From assembly GCA_003833135.1 (NCBI GenBank), contig QZLH01000318.1, forward strand, positions 43,643-107,642: DNA of 64,000 bases, written 5' to 3'. Each line of letters begins with the position of its first letter. The first letter of the stretch is position 1. Below are positions 44,323 through 56,516 of this stretch, in pieces. Source of the DNA: Oehlia diaphana (lineage: Eukaryota; Glomeromycota; Glomeromycetes; Glomerales; Glomeraceae). The translations under genes were made by a program, and so were the position numbers. The notes under the pieces are model-generated. The model was not told where the DNA came from. It ran no database searches and was given only the letters and a program-made list of their open reading frames with translations.

Positions 44323-47300
44323 ATGTCCGGAAGAAATCACGAGCACTATAATAAACCCAGCCACGAAAGTCGTTATTCTAATAATTCGAATAACTCTGGA
44401 GATAATTATAATTTACGTCGCAATAGGAGTTCTCCTTCTCGTCGCGGCCATAATGGACAAAGTCGCGGTTATTCTTCAACTAACCAAGGTTATCTGAACA
44501 GCTCACCTCATCCCAGTAACAATTGCGATAGCCAAGATGATCGTAATCTTAACAATCGATTTAATGCTCGTGCTGCTCGTAGTCCTTATAACAGAAATTT
44601 TCAAAGCAGCAGATCTCGCAACTCTCATACCGGATCTTCCGCTCGTGAGGAACGAGAAAATCCTCGTCCTTCGTCGTTCCAAGGTCCCAGTGATTTTTTA
44701 GCCGGTTGGGGTGAACCTCTAATGGAAAATTGTGGTGAGTCTATCGAAGAGAGAAAATACAAAGCGGCTGTCAGAGACCCACCTTTCTTAAAGTTAAATC
44801 CTTCGAAAGAAGCATCCAGGGTCCCCAGTACCAATAGTTCTATTGTTTTCGAAAACACGAAAGCCGATGATGATGATGAAGTTGATTGGGTAATATCTGA
44901 ACCTATCCCTTCGAATTCCGTCACGATTCGACCTCAATCGCCGCCGTCATACTTTTTTTCGGAGAATGAAGTTAACAACAACAAAAAAGTTTCTCGGAAT
45001 AATAATAAAGGAAAGTCTAAAGCTTCCCAGGATCAATGTTACGAAGAAAAATTTCCTAATAATGGAGAGGATGATTACAAGGGAAAAAGTTTTCCCCCAC
45101 CATATCCAATTGTCCCGGTCTCCCCAGATATCGAACAACACTTGTCTACTGATAGAATTTTTGAGAATGATTCTAGATCATCCGCACAATCCTTTGACAA
45201 TCTCAATAAAATAGCAAATATATTTTGGAATGGTTGCACGGATGTCCCACTCGATTTGGCCAGCAAGCAAGACGTGAATCCTGATGAGTATTTGAGACTT
45301 AACGGAGATAAACTAAGGGAGGCTTCAGTGGAATATAGCAATTCTAACAATAAAAATCGTATAGAACCTGAATGGCCCGAGGAACGGTCCGAGGAATGGC
45401 CCGAGGAACGAGATTTTTCAAATGTGACGCCTTGCAATCCTGAATTAACATACAATCAATCTTCCTCATTTATAGACTATCAGTCTTTCTCATTTACAGA
45501 TAATCAGTCTTCATCGTTCATAGACAACCAGTTAACTTCACCTAAATCAACCCCACCTAAATCAACCTCAATTAAAAAAACAGATTATTTATACGCATCA
45601 AGAACTTTATCTTCTATTCTTCCGTAAGTAGATCTGATTTTAGTTTCTGGTTTTTTTATTATTAATTTAAAATTTATTAAATAGAAGGAACGAGAAGATT
45701 GAGAGGAGAAAACTCTCTAGAAATCCTCCTAATGATGATGCGGGAAATTATCCGACTGTAATTTCGACAGTTTCGACTATTGAAATTTCAAAAGTAGAAA
45801 TTTCAAAAGTAGAAGAAATTTCGATTTTAACATCATTACAAGCAAAAGACGAAGAAGCTGTTCGTGATTTGGTTGATAACATATCCCGCTCCCCTCCCGA
45901 GAGATGGCTTTATTGCACTCTTTCTAACGCTCATCATTTACTTCCAAAAATCTCGTCATTTGACAAACAAGCTATACAAAATCTTTTAAAAATTCTATCT
46001 TCTCCTCTCGTTCTCAACCAAAATAGCACCCAAACGAAAGAATTAATTGATCTTATTATCGCGCAAGCCGGTTTTTTCGAGAAAATATTCTCTTATATGA
46101 AAGGTGTTAATTTCGGTAGTGACCTTATACCGATTATTAGACTGATCGACTTTATTATTCGACATTTTCCTCGTGCAGATCTAAATATTCAACACAATGA
46201 TATCGACGAAGTCTACATGAGGGTTAAAAAATCCTTTCTTGAGAAAGAATTGAATGATGTTACCGTAATGCTTAGTAATATTAAAAGGTACCGACCCAAG
46301 AAGAGCATAGCTGTTGATTGGAATGGTGTCGACCAAAATGATCAGAAAAAGGCCGTTAAACAGAGTAAAGACATTGAACAAAAGAGGGCCTTAGATTATC
46401 AAAAAAAGGACGTCGAACAGAAGAATGAACAGAAGAAGGTCTTAGGTCATCAAAAAAAGGACGGTGATCTTCAGAAGAATGAACAGAATGTCTTAGATTC
46501 TCCAAAAAAGGACGCTGTTCAGAGGAAGGAAAAGCAAAAAAAACCCGATTGGATAATTCATCACAGTGAAAACCGTACTGAGAAGCCAATAGAGCCTCTT
46601 CCTGAAGAAATTTTTAACTTACCAGAAATGATGATTAGGCCCACATTAACACCACATTTGGCCAATCGCTCCTGGTCGCCTGAACATGAAGAAATATATC
46701 GTCAAATTCATTACGATTTACTGAGAACTGAAGTTGTAGAGGACCTGCAGAGGGCTAGCGTATCGTTTTTTGCTGATAATTGCAAAGACTATGATATACC
46801 AATGAATTCACCCTTTTATAATTATGTTTACTATCAAGATGTTCAAGTTGTCGAGACTTACATTGATAAAAACTTTACTCCGTACGTTAGAGTTGGATTT
46901 AAACCAAGTCGACCTGTTAATTGGATTAAAGGTGAACACCTTATATATGGTACCTATGTACTATTGTTTAAGGTCAAGACTGATCTATCTATCGATATAT
47001 CAAGTATGACCTGGGCGATGGTAGGATATTTCAACCTTGATGATGTCATCAGACCGAGCTATAATAAAGATCCATGTTGGAAATTACGGGAAAGTTTTGT
47101 AGGTTTAAATTTCTCCTCGTCAGAATTCGAGAAGCTCGATATTGATGGAAAGTATATTATGTTGGAATCGACCAGGAACTATGCTACAATAAGGCCAGTA
47201 ATGGAATGGCTCAAAGAATCAGGAATCCAAAGATTTATTCCATTGTATCGAGAACTGTTCACATGCAGCCTTAACGTTCCTATCGTTAAGGATACAGAAA

Positions 47301-50300
47301 ATAAACTAATCCCCGGTTATCTTGAGAACGTTTCCTTTAACATAACTTCAATTTTGGTCGATCAAAAAAATAAAACCATTGCTAGAGATCTAACTCAGTG
47401 GCCGCATTATTCGATTCGAAATGGCACAGCATACAATATGGAACTTTCTGGTGTCGTTGCTTTACGACATATAATTTCGAACAAAGTTGCCGTGATCATG
47501 GCACCAATTATTACGTCAAAAGCAAAGGTTGCTTCAAAAGCTGTAGAACTCCTTAATCAAGCCCTTGAACAGAGCCACTGTCATGAACCAATTCTTATTC
47601 TTACACGTAGTTCATATGCTTTGGATAGTATTTTGGAACAACTGCTTCCTTCCTTCCCGGAACTCATCCGTTGTGGATCCTTGTCAAAATGCAAAAATCC
47701 TGCTCTTAGTGCTAGGCAAATTCAGGATGTGGTTGAAGAAAATTCAAAAAAAACATCTTTACGCAGGGGATGGTATAATATTAGTGGCGAAATTATTAGT
47801 AAACAAAAAGAATTAATGGAATTATGGAAATTAAGGAAAATTGGTTTATCATTACAGTATTTCTTAGAAACATGTCCCAAAGGATTCCGCGAACAACTGA
47901 GTCCTGTGAACCCGAGGACACAATCTAGGGCTTTTGGATTTGAGCACGAAAAAGCAATGCTTATACATTGCTTAGAACTTTGGTTATCGGGTATACCGAT
48001 GGTAACTGAAGATAAACTCTATCCATCGAATAAACAAAAGGGTTTAACTGAAGACTTTCCGGCCTTTCCGAGTTTTCGACATAGCATACAACAAACTGAT
48101 ACAACCTTACCTGCAAATCCTTGGTCCAATGTTACACAAGGTTCTAATCAAGGTATAGTTATGGTCAATAAATATCTGAATTTTGTATTTAGCAATCCTA
48201 ATTTTTTATTTACAAAAAGAGATGTATATACGACCTTATCATATTTCACCATCGCTTTTTGATGAACTTTCAAAATCATATTTATTCGAAAACGATTGGA
48301 TGAAAAGCAATGGATGCAATGACGATGAAATCTCTTTTCCAACTGACTCTGACAAAGAGATTTTGAATCATCAAATTGATGATCGTGTTATATTCAAACC
48401 TGAAGAGTGCTATAACAGTTTTTTTTCTAATTCTAATTTTTATAAACACAAGACGGAGTTCGCCAATGTGGCGGTAGGATTTTGGCGTAATAATGGAAAG
48501 AACATTTGGGATATGAAGGTAGATGAACGCAAAAGTTTATATGATAGGTTCTGTCAGCGCCATAAAAATTTTTGCGATCCGAAAATTCGGGACATCCAAA
48601 AAAGTGCAATATCAGATGCAGAAAATGCCAAATCGACGCTAATTGCGCGATGGACCGAAGTGTGTAGTTTTGTACCAGTAATAGGAATGACCGTAAACTA
48701 TGCTACGGCATATAGAGAACTTCTTACCACCATAAAACCAAGAATTTGCATTGTGGACGAAGCATCCGAGATTTTGGAATCTCAGTTAATGTATTTAATT
48801 TCCACAGACCGACTCGAACATTTAATAATGTTCGGTGATACTAAGTATTCAAAGCCTGATGTTAAGAGTTGTACAGCTCAAAAACACGGATTGGATGTAT
48901 CATTGTTTGATAGGTGGATCCAATGTGATGGAAAATCCGTCTGTTTAAAACAACAATCTCGCATGCATCCAGCTGTCCATGAACTTGTTCGTACATTTTA
49001 TGATGAAGATGGGACAGAAAATATTGTGACAAATAATATTCCCAAGATTAAGGGTGTTCCCTCTAATGTGTTCTTTATGACACATAATAATTCTGACGAT
49101 GAAAAATGGACGTCTTTCAAAAAAACAAACATTTTCGAGGCAGAATTTATTATAAGATTTGCTTTCTATTTGTATCAGCAGGGATATGATCCAGCGAAGA
49201 TAACTATTCTGACGCCTTATCTGGGGCAAAAACTTTTAATTCTGAATTTGTTAAAACCAGAACTAAAGAAAGACTTATCAAATAATAGCAAATACGGACG
49301 ATTTGATAAGGAGAGGAATCAAGCCGGAAAGATTAGGGTTGAATTGATCGATAATTATAGTAGTGAGGAGAACGAAATTGTTCTGCTTTCATTGGTGTCA
49401 GTAAGCAAGAATTGGCATGAAGAAGCTTTAAAAACATTGAATAATAAAAAGCGAGCAATAATCGCTTTGTCAAGGGCACTTCATGCACTTTATATTTTCG
49501 GTAATGACGATATGCTTCGTAAAAGCGAAATATGGGCACCGATTATTAAGCTGACAGAAAAAAGTAATTAATAAAAGAATTATTTGTTTGATATTAATAA
49601 TTATATTGATTTTTCTTCATTTAAATAGAAAATGCGTACGGAAAAGGCTTGATTCTTTCCTGCGATACTCATAACAAACAAAGAATAGAAGTTTCAACAT
49701 TAAAAGATTTTGAAACAAAAGTACCATATGGCGGGTGTTCGGTAAGTATTTTTACCAATATTTTTATATCCATTTTATTACATATATTAATAATTTTTTT
49801 TTTTTTTTTTTTTGTCAGAAACCGTGTGACGATTTATTGAAGTGTGGACATGCATGCTCTAGAAAATGTCACCCTATCCAACACTCAAATGAAGTAAATT
49901 ATATATGTCTTCGCCCATGCGCTCAATCTAGACCCAAAGAATGTCAGCACAGATGTCCTAATAAATGTTACGATTGTGAAAAATTAGGAAAGTGTCCACC
50001 ATGTGAGGAGGAGGTTAGAATCAAACTATCATGTGGTCACGTAAAAATCATGTCATGTCGTAGAACATTTAATATGGATAGAATGAATGTGGAATGCAGT
50101 GAAAGGAGAATGGTTACTTTTGAATGTGGGCATAGTTCCATGTTTCCGTGCAGCACAAGGTACCCTGTATGCCAAGAAACCTGTGGCAAGCCTTTTCCCT
50201 GCGGGCATCGTTGTCAGCGCCAATGTGGAATAGAACACAATCATGAAAGGTCCGATTGTTTGAGCGAATGTACAAAAGTCTTAATCTGCGGACATCAGTG

Positions 50301-51283
50301 CGCGAATGGTTGCAACGAACCTAACCGTCATACTTCTTTTTGCAACAAGCGATGTCGGATTAAGTGCTTGCATGGACGTGTGTGTCCAAAAACTTGTTGT
50401 GAGAAATGCACAAGCTGTCGTGAGCCTTGCCCGTGGAAATGTCCACATTATAAATGCAATAGGAAATGTTTTGAAGTATGTGACCGAATTCCATGCGATA
50501 AGCGATGCCAAATAGTTTTTGGATGCGGGTAAATATTTAGTTATTTAATTTTATTTTCCTCTTTTTTAATTAATCATTATTGTTTAATTTTAAATTTTTC
50601 AAGTCATCAATGTAATGGTTATTGTGGCGAAAAGTGCCCTCCCTGTTTAATGTGTAATCCAAGCCTACAATGTAAGATTACTCTTTTAACATTTTCCGAA
50701 ATGGAAGAAAATGAGGATCTTTATGTTCTTCCTGAATGTAATTGCGTGTTTACAGCAACAGGCCTTGATTCATACTTTAATAACCAAGCTCAAAATGGTA
50801 ATATATACTTTTAATTTGTTTATTATTTTTATAATATTCATTATATTTATGAATTTTTCACTTCAATTAGGTGATCACACCGCCGTAAAACTCTGGCAAT
50901 GCCCCAGCTGTCAAGAACCAATCTTCACCGCTATGAGATATAGCAATTATTTAAAGAGTGAAATTAATCTTTGGAATATAATCAAACATAAGCAAGAAAT
51001 AGCCCGCAATTCACTCTCAGAAGAGGAAAGGAGACAGATTATTAATGCCATGAACGAAGAAACACGAACTACCGATTTCAACAGCATGGTCGGAGGTAGA
51101 TGGTTCGTGTGCCCAAATAAACATCCGTATTATATTGGGAACTGTGGTGGTGCCACCCAAATATCAAGATGCCCGGATTGTTCCGCAGCTATTGGCGGAA
51201 CCCAACATAAGGTAATTACCTCCAATAAATTTTATGGAGAATTTGACAACAGTACTTCGCCTGCTTGGCCAGGCCAGCACTAG
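44323..51283 (+). CDS. ZNFX1-type NFX1 zinc-finger SF1 helicase-like protein, ATPase motifs degenerate
   Basis: Seven exons close exactly to 6,543 nt (2,180 aa): 44323-45623, 45685-48152, 48220-49563, 49629-49741, 49819-50528, 50604-50797 and 50871-51283. Residues 1-430 are disordered (Asn/Ser/Arg-rich, a PPPY motif, short SSSFIDNQ-like repeats). A Lys/Gln repeat region follows (46,360-46,550), then the ZNFX1-like helicase body. Walker A reads APIITSKA instead of GPPGTGKT (about residue 1040). Motif II is intact (VDEASE, about residue 1436), as is the QSRMHPAV block. GDTKYSKP, IDNYSSEE and ALSRAL replace GDHKQLRP, VDxFQGEE and ALSRAR. From about residue 1742 an array of NFX1 fingers starts (CGHACSRKCH and repeats), ending in an RZ-type finger (GGRWFVCPNKHPYYIGNCGG). 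Known relatives act in RNA surveillance and small-RNA silencing (Hrr1, ZNFX1). The exon 3 start could also be 48193. Confidence 0.92.
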
Positions 51284-51579
51284 ATATGTTGTCAGATTTC
51301 CTAATGATAATGTAATTTATGTATATATAATAACTTAGATACTAATCAAGTGAAAAGTGCATTTATATAATTAGTAAATTATTTTATTAATAGTAATTTT
51401 TACATAATAATTTATGTATGTCGTAAATTTTAAATTTTTTTTGATAATTAACAATGTTTGTCGCTAAATAAATAAAATTCAACTACTTGGTTTATTCGTC
51501 GGAAGGCTATCTCTATAAAAAAAGACGAGAATGTGGGATCAACTAAATTTATTGATTTTATGCGAAATGGTAAATAATC

Positions 51580-52165
51580 TTACCCTAATGTCTCTTCCAA
51601 ATGTGGAATCATATGAGAACAAAGGTAAATGGTTATAACGGGTGCTGGCAGTCCATCACGTGATCTGTAATTTTATAAATCATATGAGCGAATTTTGATT
51701 TCGTATTACAAAATCTTTTGTACTTGCATATCATGTTCTTTATGATCTTCGTGATCAAGAATCATCTCGTCGTTATCTTTTTTTTCTTCATCTTGTGTTA
51801 AGGAATCCCGTCCGATTTGAGTATATTGATGTAAAGAACCATTTAATTTTCGTTTAATTATTTCTACTATGGTAATAGTTTTATTAATAGCTGGACCTTT
51901 TCCTGATAATACAACAACAACATTTTCGGGCGTAAAACTTGACTTATCCTAGATTTAATAGGAATATAATTAAAAATTTTTCACTTTTCATTGTAATGAT
52001 TATTATATGAGCTACCTGAAAAATTGATAAAGCAATTTCAACATATTTCTTGATTTTACTCGATTGAACTATTCTAATAAATTTTTTTGGTTGAATATTT
52101 AAAGGATTTTCAGTTTTTTGTTGCAATATTGAATCCTGAGCTAAATCTGTATCTGACGATAACAT
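51580..52165 (-). CDS. Alba-domain RNA/DNA-binding protein (Rpp25/POP6-like)
   Basis: Three exons read leftward: 52165-52016, 51948-51710 and 51664-51580, giving 157 aa from the ATG at 52165. The Alba fold is clear: FIRIVQSSKIKKYVEIALSI, then VVVVLSGKGPAINKTITIVE, IIKRKLNGSLHQYTQIG, an acidic loop (TQDEEKKDNDE) and the last strand GLPAPVITIYLC. Known role: Alba proteins such as Rpp25 bind RNase P/MRP RNA, others bind mRNA or chromatin. I cannot choose between these. The frame stays open upstream of 52165 to about 52,290 without an ATG, so a further 5' exon is possible. The gene is tail to tail with the ZNFX1-like gene and head to head with the rhomboid. Confidence 0.85.
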
Positions 52166-52689
52166 TTGGTCTAATATTGAGGGAGGGAAATAATTATTTC
52201 CAAAATCAGAATTAACTGTGGCAGTGTTCAAACTTTTGTTATTTGGTTTAACAAGTACCCGGAAACTTATACCGGTGCACAGACTATATTAAAAATTTCC
52301 AAAAGTTACCGTACAAATAGTCTCCGAAACTTCAAATGAAAGTGGATTTTAGGAAATCTGCTAGCCCTAGTTGTAATAGCAGACGATTATGTATTAAAGC
52401 ATATTATATAGAGATGCCGGGTATTAAATATTTTAAGTGAGGAGGTACAATATAATTTTGACCAGAATTAAGCTTAAGTCACCAGAATTAAGGGGGGGGT
52501 ATTAATCGAGAGTATCTATTGTACTTTCTGGGGACCAACACCATTTTTTAGTTTGACGATTTTTATTGGCTCGGATACAACGAACGGGTCAAACTGAAAA
52601 TTAGTTATTTTAACTACCGTTAAAAATAAGTTCGTGTTTTTTCAGTTTTTAAATTTTTTTTTTTAATTAAAAAGTTTTTTGAATTAAGT
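52166..52689. promoter_or_regulatory. Divergent intergenic region of the Alba and rhomboid genes
   Basis: About 520 bp. It includes possible upstream Alba exon sequence at the left. A run of eight G lies in ATTAAGGGGGGGGTATT near 52,490, and ACCAGAATTAAG appears twice near 52,460-52,495. It probably holds both promoters, but no specific site can be supported. Confidence 0.35.
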
Positions 52690-54186
52690 ATGACAGAAGT
52701 TCGTAGAAATATACCTTCTTTTTCTACTGTTACTTCTAGCTTTAAATCATACATTACATCTTTACCGCTATTAACTACGACCATCACGTGTATATCAATT
52801 TTATTTTATGTGTTCGAGTATGTGTACAAAGCATTATTTTCGGATACTATTTACAATTTGCTGTCACTTTCGCCCGTTTCATTCTTTAGTGGACAAGGTA
52901 ATTTTATATTTAACGCGTAAAACTCGAAAATTTCTTATACCCCCCTTTAAATAACTAACAGTAAATAAATGTTTATTATAGTGTGGCGTTTAGTTACGTT
53001 TCCTTATCCATCTGATTCACTTGGAAATATACTTTTTAATTTACTTGCATTTTTACCTTTAAGTACAGCAATAGAACATACGATTGGTACATTAGAATAT
53101 TTTTATATATTAATGACTATATTTACAATACTTTCAGGTTCCTTATATTTATTAGGTTCACTGATTTTTGATTATAAAAATGTCAATATTGGTGGTTTAA
53201 GTGTTTGGATGTTTGGTGTTGTTGTTTGGGAGAGTAGAGAATTAGCTGGACGTGAAAGGGAGTATGTTTATATCTTACTAATTAATTCTCAAAAGATTTT
53301 CGAATTTTATTTTGAGTGTTGAAATGAACTTTTTTTCGATATTAGCATACTTGGATTTTTTAGAGTACCAGCACACTTTTATCCTATTGTATTATTATTG
53401 TTGATGGAAATTTTATTTCCACCTAATTGGTTTGCTAGTCATTTGTGTGGCTTATTTACGGGATATTTTTGTGAGTCACTTTATATTGCAATGTAATACT
53501 TTTTCTTCATTTTCTTTTAAAAAACATATCTAATTAATTTGGTATCTTATTATAGATTCCTTTGGATATTTATCATGTATAATACCATCTTCAAGATATT
53601 TTTCAAATTTGGAAAGTAAATTTTCTTATTTATCGAATTTGCGTGGTTTCGTTAAAGCAGATGAGGGTAGTAGAGGTGGATGGTGGTTACCATTATGGAA
53701 TCAAGATGTTGATGGATTAGAAGATTCGCTTGAATCTCCTATACATAGCAATAATGATGGTGGTGCAATTGGTGGGGGTGAAGGTGATCATGATGTCCGT
53801 GATAATAATGTTCGTGATGGCCATGTCAGTGGTGGAGGTGATGGTGATAATACTCTTCTTAACCCAACAAGTGTAACTTCGTAAGTAGTTTTTATATGAC
53901 AAAGTTTTTAATAAAATAATTTTCTAATTCAAAATATCTTCTTTCTTAAAGACAAAATGCACGATCGATATCTCCAGAGATATCAACGCCTGTATTTGTC
54001 GTGCCATCCTCAAACGAATCAAGTAGAGCTAATTCTCCCGACACTTCCCCCTTAACTGATAATAAAAATTCCGAAGATCCTCTTAAGACCACAACTACAA
54101 CACAAATAAATAACGATATTGAATTTGATTATCTTCTTCATCAAGATAATTCATCTAAAGATGTAAAATTAGTAAGTGATGATTGA
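52690..54186 (+). CDS. RBD2: Rbd2-like rhomboid family protease
   Basis: Five exons close to 390 aa: 52690-52897, 52982-53261, 53346-53470, 53556-53880 and 53952-54186. Six hydrophobic segments are visible. Rhomboid marks are VWRLVTFPYP and an NILFNLLAFLPL segment, the loop motif EHTIGT, and the active-site region NIGGLSVWMFG. The nucleophile is the Ser; the usual GxSG reads GLSV. The catalytic His lies in FASHLCGLFTGYFYSFGYL. A soluble, acidic and Gly-rich tail of about 140 aa follows (HSNNDGGAIGGGEGDHD region). Known role: Rbd2 is a Golgi rhomboid; in fission yeast it cleaves the SREBP precursor. Loss of the second Gly in GxSG is seen here, and its effect on activity is unknown. Confidence 0.87.
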
Positions 54187-54415
54187 GTATTTGCAAGTTT
54201 TTGTAAAGATACGAAAATTTTCTTTTATTGTAAATATATTTTACATATTTTGTATTAGTTATTGAATTTATTAATATTATTAAAGTAATAAATAATTTTA
54301 CATATAATAAATAAATAAATTATAACTAATTTTTTTAAAAATAGTATAAAAATTTATTGAGAATTCTTTCTTATCACACGCATATATTACATATATTTTT
54401 TGATCCAAAAAGGTG

Positions 54416-54919
54416 CTAATTAGATGAAGATGGTTTAATTATTTTTATACCGGGTATAGCAGTTGGATTAAAAGATCTTTGACATTCTGCATAAGCTACC
54501 CCAATACCAAAACCTGTTGACATTGCAATTGGCCAAGATTTTTCTATTTAAATGTAAAGACGTCATTTTGAAAAGAAAAAATCAATTTTTTTAATATATG
54601 ACTAGAAGAATTTTTTTAAACTATTAATTTTAATATATAATATTAAAATTAAAATCAATAAAAAAACCACGTACTTTTAAATAGTAAAGCAGATGCTACA
54701 ATCCCTACGCTTAACCCAATCCCGGATTTTATCAACATATTAGATAAGCAAAGATCCCACTAATACAAATAATAATAAATTTTTTTACATTATTTAAAAA
54801 AAGGAAAAAAAGGGTAATTATTCAGTTACTAATAATTATTATGTTATAAAAAAATTTCATATTTTTACCTTTTCATTTAAAATTTGTTCACTTTTTGTAT
54901 CCATTTCTTCGTTAGCCAT
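54416..54919 (-). CDS. MIC10: MICOS complex subunit MIC10
   Basis: Three exons read leftward: 54919-54869, 54759-54675 and 54543-54416, giving 87 aa, the usual length. The sequence MANEEMDTKSEQILNEK is followed by WDLCLSNMLIKSGIGLSVGI, VASALLFKKKSWPIAMSTG and GFGIGVAYAECQRSFNP. It shows two short membrane segments with Gly-rich G-x-G-x-G motifs and the W-D-x-C-L-S start. Known role: MIC10 oligomers bend the inner mitochondrial membrane at crista junctions. The frame continues upstream without a stop to an ATG at 55105, which would add a 62-residue Gln-rich tail. I prefer the inner ATG because family members start here. Confidence 0.92.
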
Positions 54920-55262
54920 AATTATACTATTCTTGTTACTAGAATTCGTAGTAAGAAAAGGGGTAGTAGAATTAGCGAATGTATTAGCTTCTACGACTTG
55001 ATTATAACGACGTTGTTGTTGTTGCTGTTGAAATTTTTGTTGTTGATTTTGATTTTGTAGAACGGAAATATTATCGTAAGTTGGCAAGTTGAAGTGAGAT
55101 ATCATAATGGGAGAGAGGAATTATTTTTCTCTTATATTAAATTTTTGAAAAAAAAACCCACATGATTTACATGCGTTACTAATTTTATATTAAATTTTTC
55201 TTTATAAGGAAATTTCTTTTTCTTTTTTGTTCACAACTAAAAAAAAAATCAAACCCTAAATC
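54920..55262. promoter_or_regulatory. Divergent region of MIC10 and centrin genes
   Basis: Either the MIC10 5' UTR plus both promoters, or partly an N-terminal extension of MIC10 coding (in-frame ATG at 55105, Gln-rich). It is AT-rich with poly-A/T runs, and no clear motif can be assigned. Confidence 0.35.
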
Positions 55263-56065
55263 ATGGTCTGTATTTTTTTACGCGTTTTTCCAATATATCT
55301 TAATTTTTTTTTTTTATATATAAAAAATTTTTTTTTAATTATGTACCTACTTGGTTGTTCTCTGACTTACCTGGATATATTATTAGTCTTCACCAAGTCA
55401 AAGATCTACAAAGCAACGATCATCTTCAACTAAGGCATCTAAAGTAACAAATTCTCAAAAACCAACTTCGACACGTAAAAAGAAACAAAAAACAAACTCA
55501 GGTTTAACAATAGAACAACAACAAGAAATACGTGAAGCTTTTGATTTATTTGACACGGAAGGTAAAGGTATTATAGATATAAAAGAACTTAAAGTAGCAA
55601 TAAGAGCTCTTGGTTTTGAACCTCCTAAAAAAGATGATATAAAAAAATTATTGTCGGAAATCAATAATAAGTCTACCTCTGAAAGCGATGATAATGTTGA
55701 TACTATTGATTTTGATAGTTTCAATAAAATAATGGCTGTTAAGATGGTAATTATTATTATTATTTTATTTTTATAAAAAAAAAAATTCTTATAATTTTTG
55801 ATGAGAACTAAAATTTTCTTTTTGAATTTAAAAGTCTGAAAGAAATTTAAATGACGAGTTTCTAAAAGTATTTCAATTATTTGATGATGATGATACTGGA
55901 AAAATTACTTTTAAAAACTTAAAGCGAATTGCTAAAGAGTTAGGTGAAGATATAAGTGATGATCATTTAAGAGAAATGATCGAAGAAGCTGATCTCAATG
56001 GTGATGGTGAAGTTGATGAAAATGAATTTATACATTTATTAAAGAGAACAAATTTATACACTTAA
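55263..56065 (+). CDS. CDC31: Centrin (caltractin), EF-hand protein of microtubule organising centres
   Basis: Proposed exons are 55263-55265 (ATG alone), 55387-55746 and 55835-56065, giving 197 aa. The tiny first exon is inferred: its donor would be GTCTGT, but it supplies the only start in phase with TCTTCACCAAGT after TATTATTAG. The N-terminal 45 residues are basic. Four EF-hands follow. EF1 is canonical ([12 protein letters not shown]). EF2 is degenerate, with a long Ser/Asp loop ([17 protein letters not shown]). EF3 is [12 protein letters not shown], with Asn at the last place. EF4 is canonical ([12 protein letters not shown]). [14 protein letters not shown] and [20 protein letters not shown] are centrin marks. 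Known role: spindle pole body or basal body duplication, also Sac3/TREX-2 and XPC partners. Confidence 0.9.
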
Positions 56066-56516
56066 ATAAATAGAAATAAACAAAATTGTAATATATTTAT
56101 TCTTTTTTCTTACAAAGATATATACCTTCTTGTTTTTTCAAAAACTCTAAATAAAAAATAAAGTATTGACGTGTGAATCAATCAACATATTTAAAGAAAT
56201 ATACAAAATGGAGTATCTAATATATAATATATATAAGTTTGACAAGTATATTTTCTTATAATATAAATATATATAAATAATAATGCACATGGTTTTTTTT
56301 ACATTTTTGAAATACATATTTTGGATAATAATAAAAAGACAAGAAAATATAAAATAAACTAGATAAGTTACAAAATCAAAATCTTTTCGTCTTGTACTAA
56401 CTAAATGTTCGATTTTATTTTCGTTACCATCAGCTTCTACTGCGAGTAGGAGACTTATGTTTTCGTTTCCATCAGTATTATTAGTCATTTCTCCTGAAGT
56501 CTCTTAATTACCACTG

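Noticed and set aside
56147..56488. Leftward ORF of 113 codons between centrin and the unknown charged gene
   Set aside because: The second half is an AT-driven Ile/Tyr run and it lies in the 3' UTR zone of two convergent genes. It resembles chance.
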